Part shown: positions 14,314 to 15,883 of the stretch, piece by piece | Position numbering within the stretch: position 1 is the stretch's first letter | How the letters are laid out: every line of letters begins with the position of its first letter | Assembly (NCBI GenBank): GCA_019420065.1 | Contig: JAHZHX010000030.1 | Location: 7,800 to 23,682, forward strand | DNA from: Clostridiales bacterium | Lineage (GTDB): Bacteria; Bacillota; Clostridia; Christensenellales; Aristaeellaceae | DNA: 15,883 nucleotides | Reading direction: 5' to 3' | Made by a program: the position numbers and the translations under genes | Notes under the pieces: generated by a model | What the model saw: the letters and a program-made list of their open reading frames with translations, nothing else | Databases searched by the model: none | What the model was told of the DNA's origin: nothing

Positions 14314-15219
14314 ATGGGCTTTTTTGACAGACTGAAAAAGGGATTGTCCAAAACACGCGGGAACCTGACCGAGCGCGTGGACGAGCTGGTGGAAAATACC
14401 CCGGTGGTGGACGATGATTTCTATGAGGAGCTGACGGATATTCTGCTGCTGTCCGATGTGGGCGTGCAGGCCAGCACGCAGATCATCGACGAACTGCGCC
14501 GCCGCGTGGAGGAAAAAAAGGTCAAGGACGCCCCCACGGCGCGGCAAATGTTCAAGGACCTGATTACCGAGGAAATGAACATTCCCCGCCCGCCTCTCAA
14601 GTGGCCTATGGTGATGTTCGTGGTGGGGGTCAACGGCGTGGGCAAAACCACGACGGTGGGCAAGCTGGCGCTGCGCTTTCAGGAAATTGGCCGCAGCGTG
14701 ATCCTGGCGGCAGGCGACACCTTCCGCGCGGCGGCGGACGATCAGCTGGCGGTGTGGGCGGAGCGCGCCAACGTGCCGCTGATTAAGCATCAGCCGGGCA
14801 GCGATCCGGCGGCGGTGGTGTTTGACGCGGTGCAGGCCGCCAAAGCGCGCAAGGCCGACCTGCTGATTATCGACACGGCAGGCCGCCTGCACAACAAAAA
14901 GAACCTGATGGAAGAATTGTCCAAGATGCGGCGGATCATCGACCGCGAGTTTCCCGAGGCGGCGGTACGCTGCATGCTGATCCTGGATGCTACCACCGGT
15001 CAGAACGGCGTCAACCAGGCTAAGATGTTTAAAGAAGCGGTGGAGATCAACGGCATCATTCTTACCAAGCTGGACGGAACGGCCAAGGGCGGCGTGGCGA
15101 TTGCCATTCGCCGGGAGCTGAACGTGCCGGTATGGTACATTGGCGTGGGGGAAGGAATCGACGACTTGCAGGCGTTTGAGGCCAAGGAGTTTGCCGAGGC
15201 GCTGTTCTCAAAACAATAA
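14314..15219 (+). CDS. ftsY: Signal recognition particle receptor FtsY
   Basis: A 301-residue SRP GTPase that docks ribosome-SRP complexes at the membrane. The N-terminus MGFFDRLKKGL is the membrane-targeting amphipathic helix; the long acidic A domain of E. coli FtsY is missing, as in many Gram-positives. The N domain spans about 15-95. The G domain has G1 GVNGVGKTT (105-113), the DTFRAAA insertion-box motif, G3 DTAGR (187-191) and G4 TKLD (251-254). ATG 14314 has AGGAGG 7 nt upstream and lies 14 nt after smc, in the same operon. No terminator hairpin is evident between ftsY and the next gene. Confidence 0.97.
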   Translation: MGFFDRLKKGLSKTRGNLTERVDELVENTPVVDDDFYEELTDILLLSDVGVQASTQIIDELRRRVEEKKVKDAPTARQMFKDLITEEMNIPRPPLKWPMVMFVVGVNGVGKTTTVGKLALRFQEIGRSVILAAGDTFRAAADDQLAVWAERANVPLIKHQPGSDPAAVVFDAVQAAKARKADLLIIDTAGRLHNKKNLMEELSKMRRIIDREFPEAAVRCMLILDATTGQNGVNQAKMFKEAVEINGIILTKLDGTAKGGVAIAIRRELNVPVWYIGVGEGIDDLQAFEAKEFAEALFSKQ

Positions 15220-15259
15220 ACAAAGGCAAACCTTAGACGCAGGGGGCGGAGGTGGAAGG

Positions 15260-15658
15260 ATGAATAAAACGCAGCTCCTTCAAAAATTGACGCAGATGAA
15301 CCTGCCTCCAACCCAATACTGGCTCGTTGCCGGCGGCGCTATGGTTTTATACGGACTCAGAGAGACGACAGCGGATGTTGATTTGGGCTGTACCACGCGT
15401 CTTGCCGACGAGCTGGAGCGACAAGGCTATGCTACCTTTCGAATGGAAGACGGCGCAAGGAAGATTTCCTTCGACGCTGAGTGTGAATTGTTTGAAAATT
15501 GGCTTTATGACCGGATTGAAATGATAGAGGAGGTTCCCGTTATTTCTCTCCAAGGGCTGCTGACCATGAAGAAAGCGCTGGGCAGAAAAAAGGATTTTGA
15601 TGATATCGAAAAAATCCAGACGCTTCTTTATAAATTGCAGCAAAACAATACAAATTGA
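15260..15658 (+). CDS. Small nucleotidyltransferase-fold protein (DUF6036/AbiEii-like)
   Basis: A 132-residue protein with a minimal nucleotidyltransferase signature. It has VAGGAMVLYGLRET (23-36) followed by ADVDLG, giving the Gly-Gly plus DxD pair (Asp39, Asp41). A C-terminal LQGLLTMKKALGRKKDFDDI segment (97-116) is typical of small NTase-fold families, including AbiEii-type toxins and DUF6036 proteins. It is shorter than most of these. The ATG at 15260 has GGAGG 7 nt upstream. It sits 40 nt after ftsY in the same direction, but its GC content is about 48% against about 60% or more in the operon, suggesting recent acquisition. No antitoxin-like partner is visible in the window. The role is unknown. 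Confidence 0.75.
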   Translation: MNKTQLLQKLTQMNLPPTQYWLVAGGAMVLYGLRETTADVDLGCTTRLADELERQGYATFRMEDGARKISFDAECELFENWLYDRIEMIEEVPVISLQGLLTMKKALGRKKDFDDIEKIQTLLYKLQQNNTN

Positions 15659-15803
15659 CATCATGCGGTCAGACAATGTTTAAATGACCTCATGTTTGGT
15701 ACTCAAATGCAAACGGTTATACTTTGATATAGAAGATTCGCAAAAACAATTTCTTTCTATGTCCCCCAATCCTATCAGATATCATAGCAAATATCATAGC
15801 AAA
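15659..15803. other. AT-rich intergenic stretch with a 12-bp tandem repeat
   Basis: This stretch has no convincing gene or strong promoter. It is clearly more AT-rich than the rest of the window. ATATCATAGCAA occurs twice head to tail at 15779-15790 and 15791-15802, next to the hairpin that follows. Confidence 0.6.
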
Positions 15804-15836
15804 AATGGCTTGCGCATCTGCGGTGCGCAAGCCATT
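15804..15836 (-). terminator. Terminator hairpin for a leftward gene beyond the window
   Basis: AATGGCTTGCGCA (15804-15816) pairs perfectly over 13 bp with TGCGCAAGCCATT (15824-15836) around a 7-nt loop. On the minus strand the stem ends in five T residues. On the plus strand no T-run follows. Confidence 0.7.
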
Positions 15837-15883
15837 CAGACCATCAACAAAGTGGGTACATCATTGCCGGGATGCAATGAAGG
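15836..15883 (-). CDS. Possible 3' end of a leftward gene, partial
   Basis: On the minus strand a frame open to the right edge reads 15 codons (ending TLLMV) and stops with TGA at 15838-15836, directly at the terminator hairpin. The stop-then-hairpin spacing is what suggests a gene; nothing in the peptide is recognisable. Confidence 0.25.
   Translation of the reverse strand, partial: PSLHPGNDVPTLLMV

Noticed and set aside
11078..14356. A 1092-codon open frame on the minus strand opposite smc
   Set aside because: It is antisense to an unmistakable smc. The protein is Leu/Arg/Gln/His-rich with no domain, as expected from the codon bias of GC-rich coiled-coil genes read backwards.
15655..15683. 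TTGACA at 15655 as the -35 of a promoter
   Set aside because: The sequence at 17-18 bp spacing (around TTTAAA) is a poor -10, and no plus-strand gene follows in the window.
15805..15883. Plus-strand frame opening at the ATG at 15805 and running off the right edge
   Set aside because: It has no Shine-Dalgarno, the ATG is buried in a 13-bp hairpin stem, and the hairpin has terminator orientation for the other strand.
1..15883. tRNA, rRNA, CRISPR arrays, insertion sequences
   Set aside because: No cloverleaf-type sequence, spaced direct repeats, transposase frame or terminal inverted repeats could be seen on either strand.

Overview
The window looks like a chromosomal segment of a GC-rich (roughly 60% GC in the core genes) Gram-positive anaerobe of the Clostridia, possibly near the Christensenellales or Oscillospirales. 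The basis is the strong AGGAGG-type ribosome binding sites, sigma-A-like promoters with exact 17-bp spacers, frequent GTG and TTG starts, the plsX-acpP-rnc-smc-ftsY gene order, and small Firmicutes-type proteins (DUF1284, a DUF6442-like membrane protein). The lineage is an inference. No tRNA, rRNA, CRISPR array, insertion sequence or phage gene was seen.

Layout, left part (1-5.2 kb). The window opens inside an RDD-family membrane protein (+), which converges on a TIM-barrel amidohydrolase (-) across a shared bidirectional terminator. Divergent from the amidohydrolase is a YbaK-type Cys-tRNA(Pro) deacylase (+). It runs tail to tail, with a 4-nt gap, into a cysteine-rich DUF1284 protein (-). 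That gene has a strong promoter and a probable 12-codon upstream leader ORF whose stop lies 2 nt before its ATG. Then come two tandem paralogous sugar phosphate isomerase/epimerases (-) with their own consensus promoter and a terminal hairpin.

Middle part (5.2-8.7 kb). A leftward operon encodes a PII-like small protein, a CPA2-type cation:proton antiporter lacking a C-terminal regulatory domain, and cysteine synthase CysK. Divergent from it is a two-gene operon of a small membrane protein and a Cro/CI-type HTH regulator. Two near-identical palindromes in its promoter, 33 bp apart, look like an autoregulatory operator pair. About 320 bp follow without a gene, holding a perfect 11-bp hairpin, a nested set of inverted repeats that could be a structured RNA, and an inverted repeat around the -35 of the next promoter.

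Right part (8.7-15.9 kb). A rightward housekeeping operon reads plsX (phospholipid synthesis), acpP (acyl carrier protein), rnc (RNase III), smc (chromosome condensation) and ftsY (SRP receptor). A strong imperfect hairpin sits between acpP and rnc, and rnc and smc overlap by ATGA. After ftsY the base composition drops abruptly, with a small orphan nucleotidyltransferase-fold gene and an AT-rich tail ending in a hairpin oriented as a terminator for a leftward gene that enters from beyond the window.

Most genes are conventional. The parts most worth a second look are the PII-like/antiporter/cysK operon, the twin-palindrome HTH promoter, the structured intergenic region upstream of plsX, the hairpin before rnc, and the leader ORF of the DUF1284 gene.
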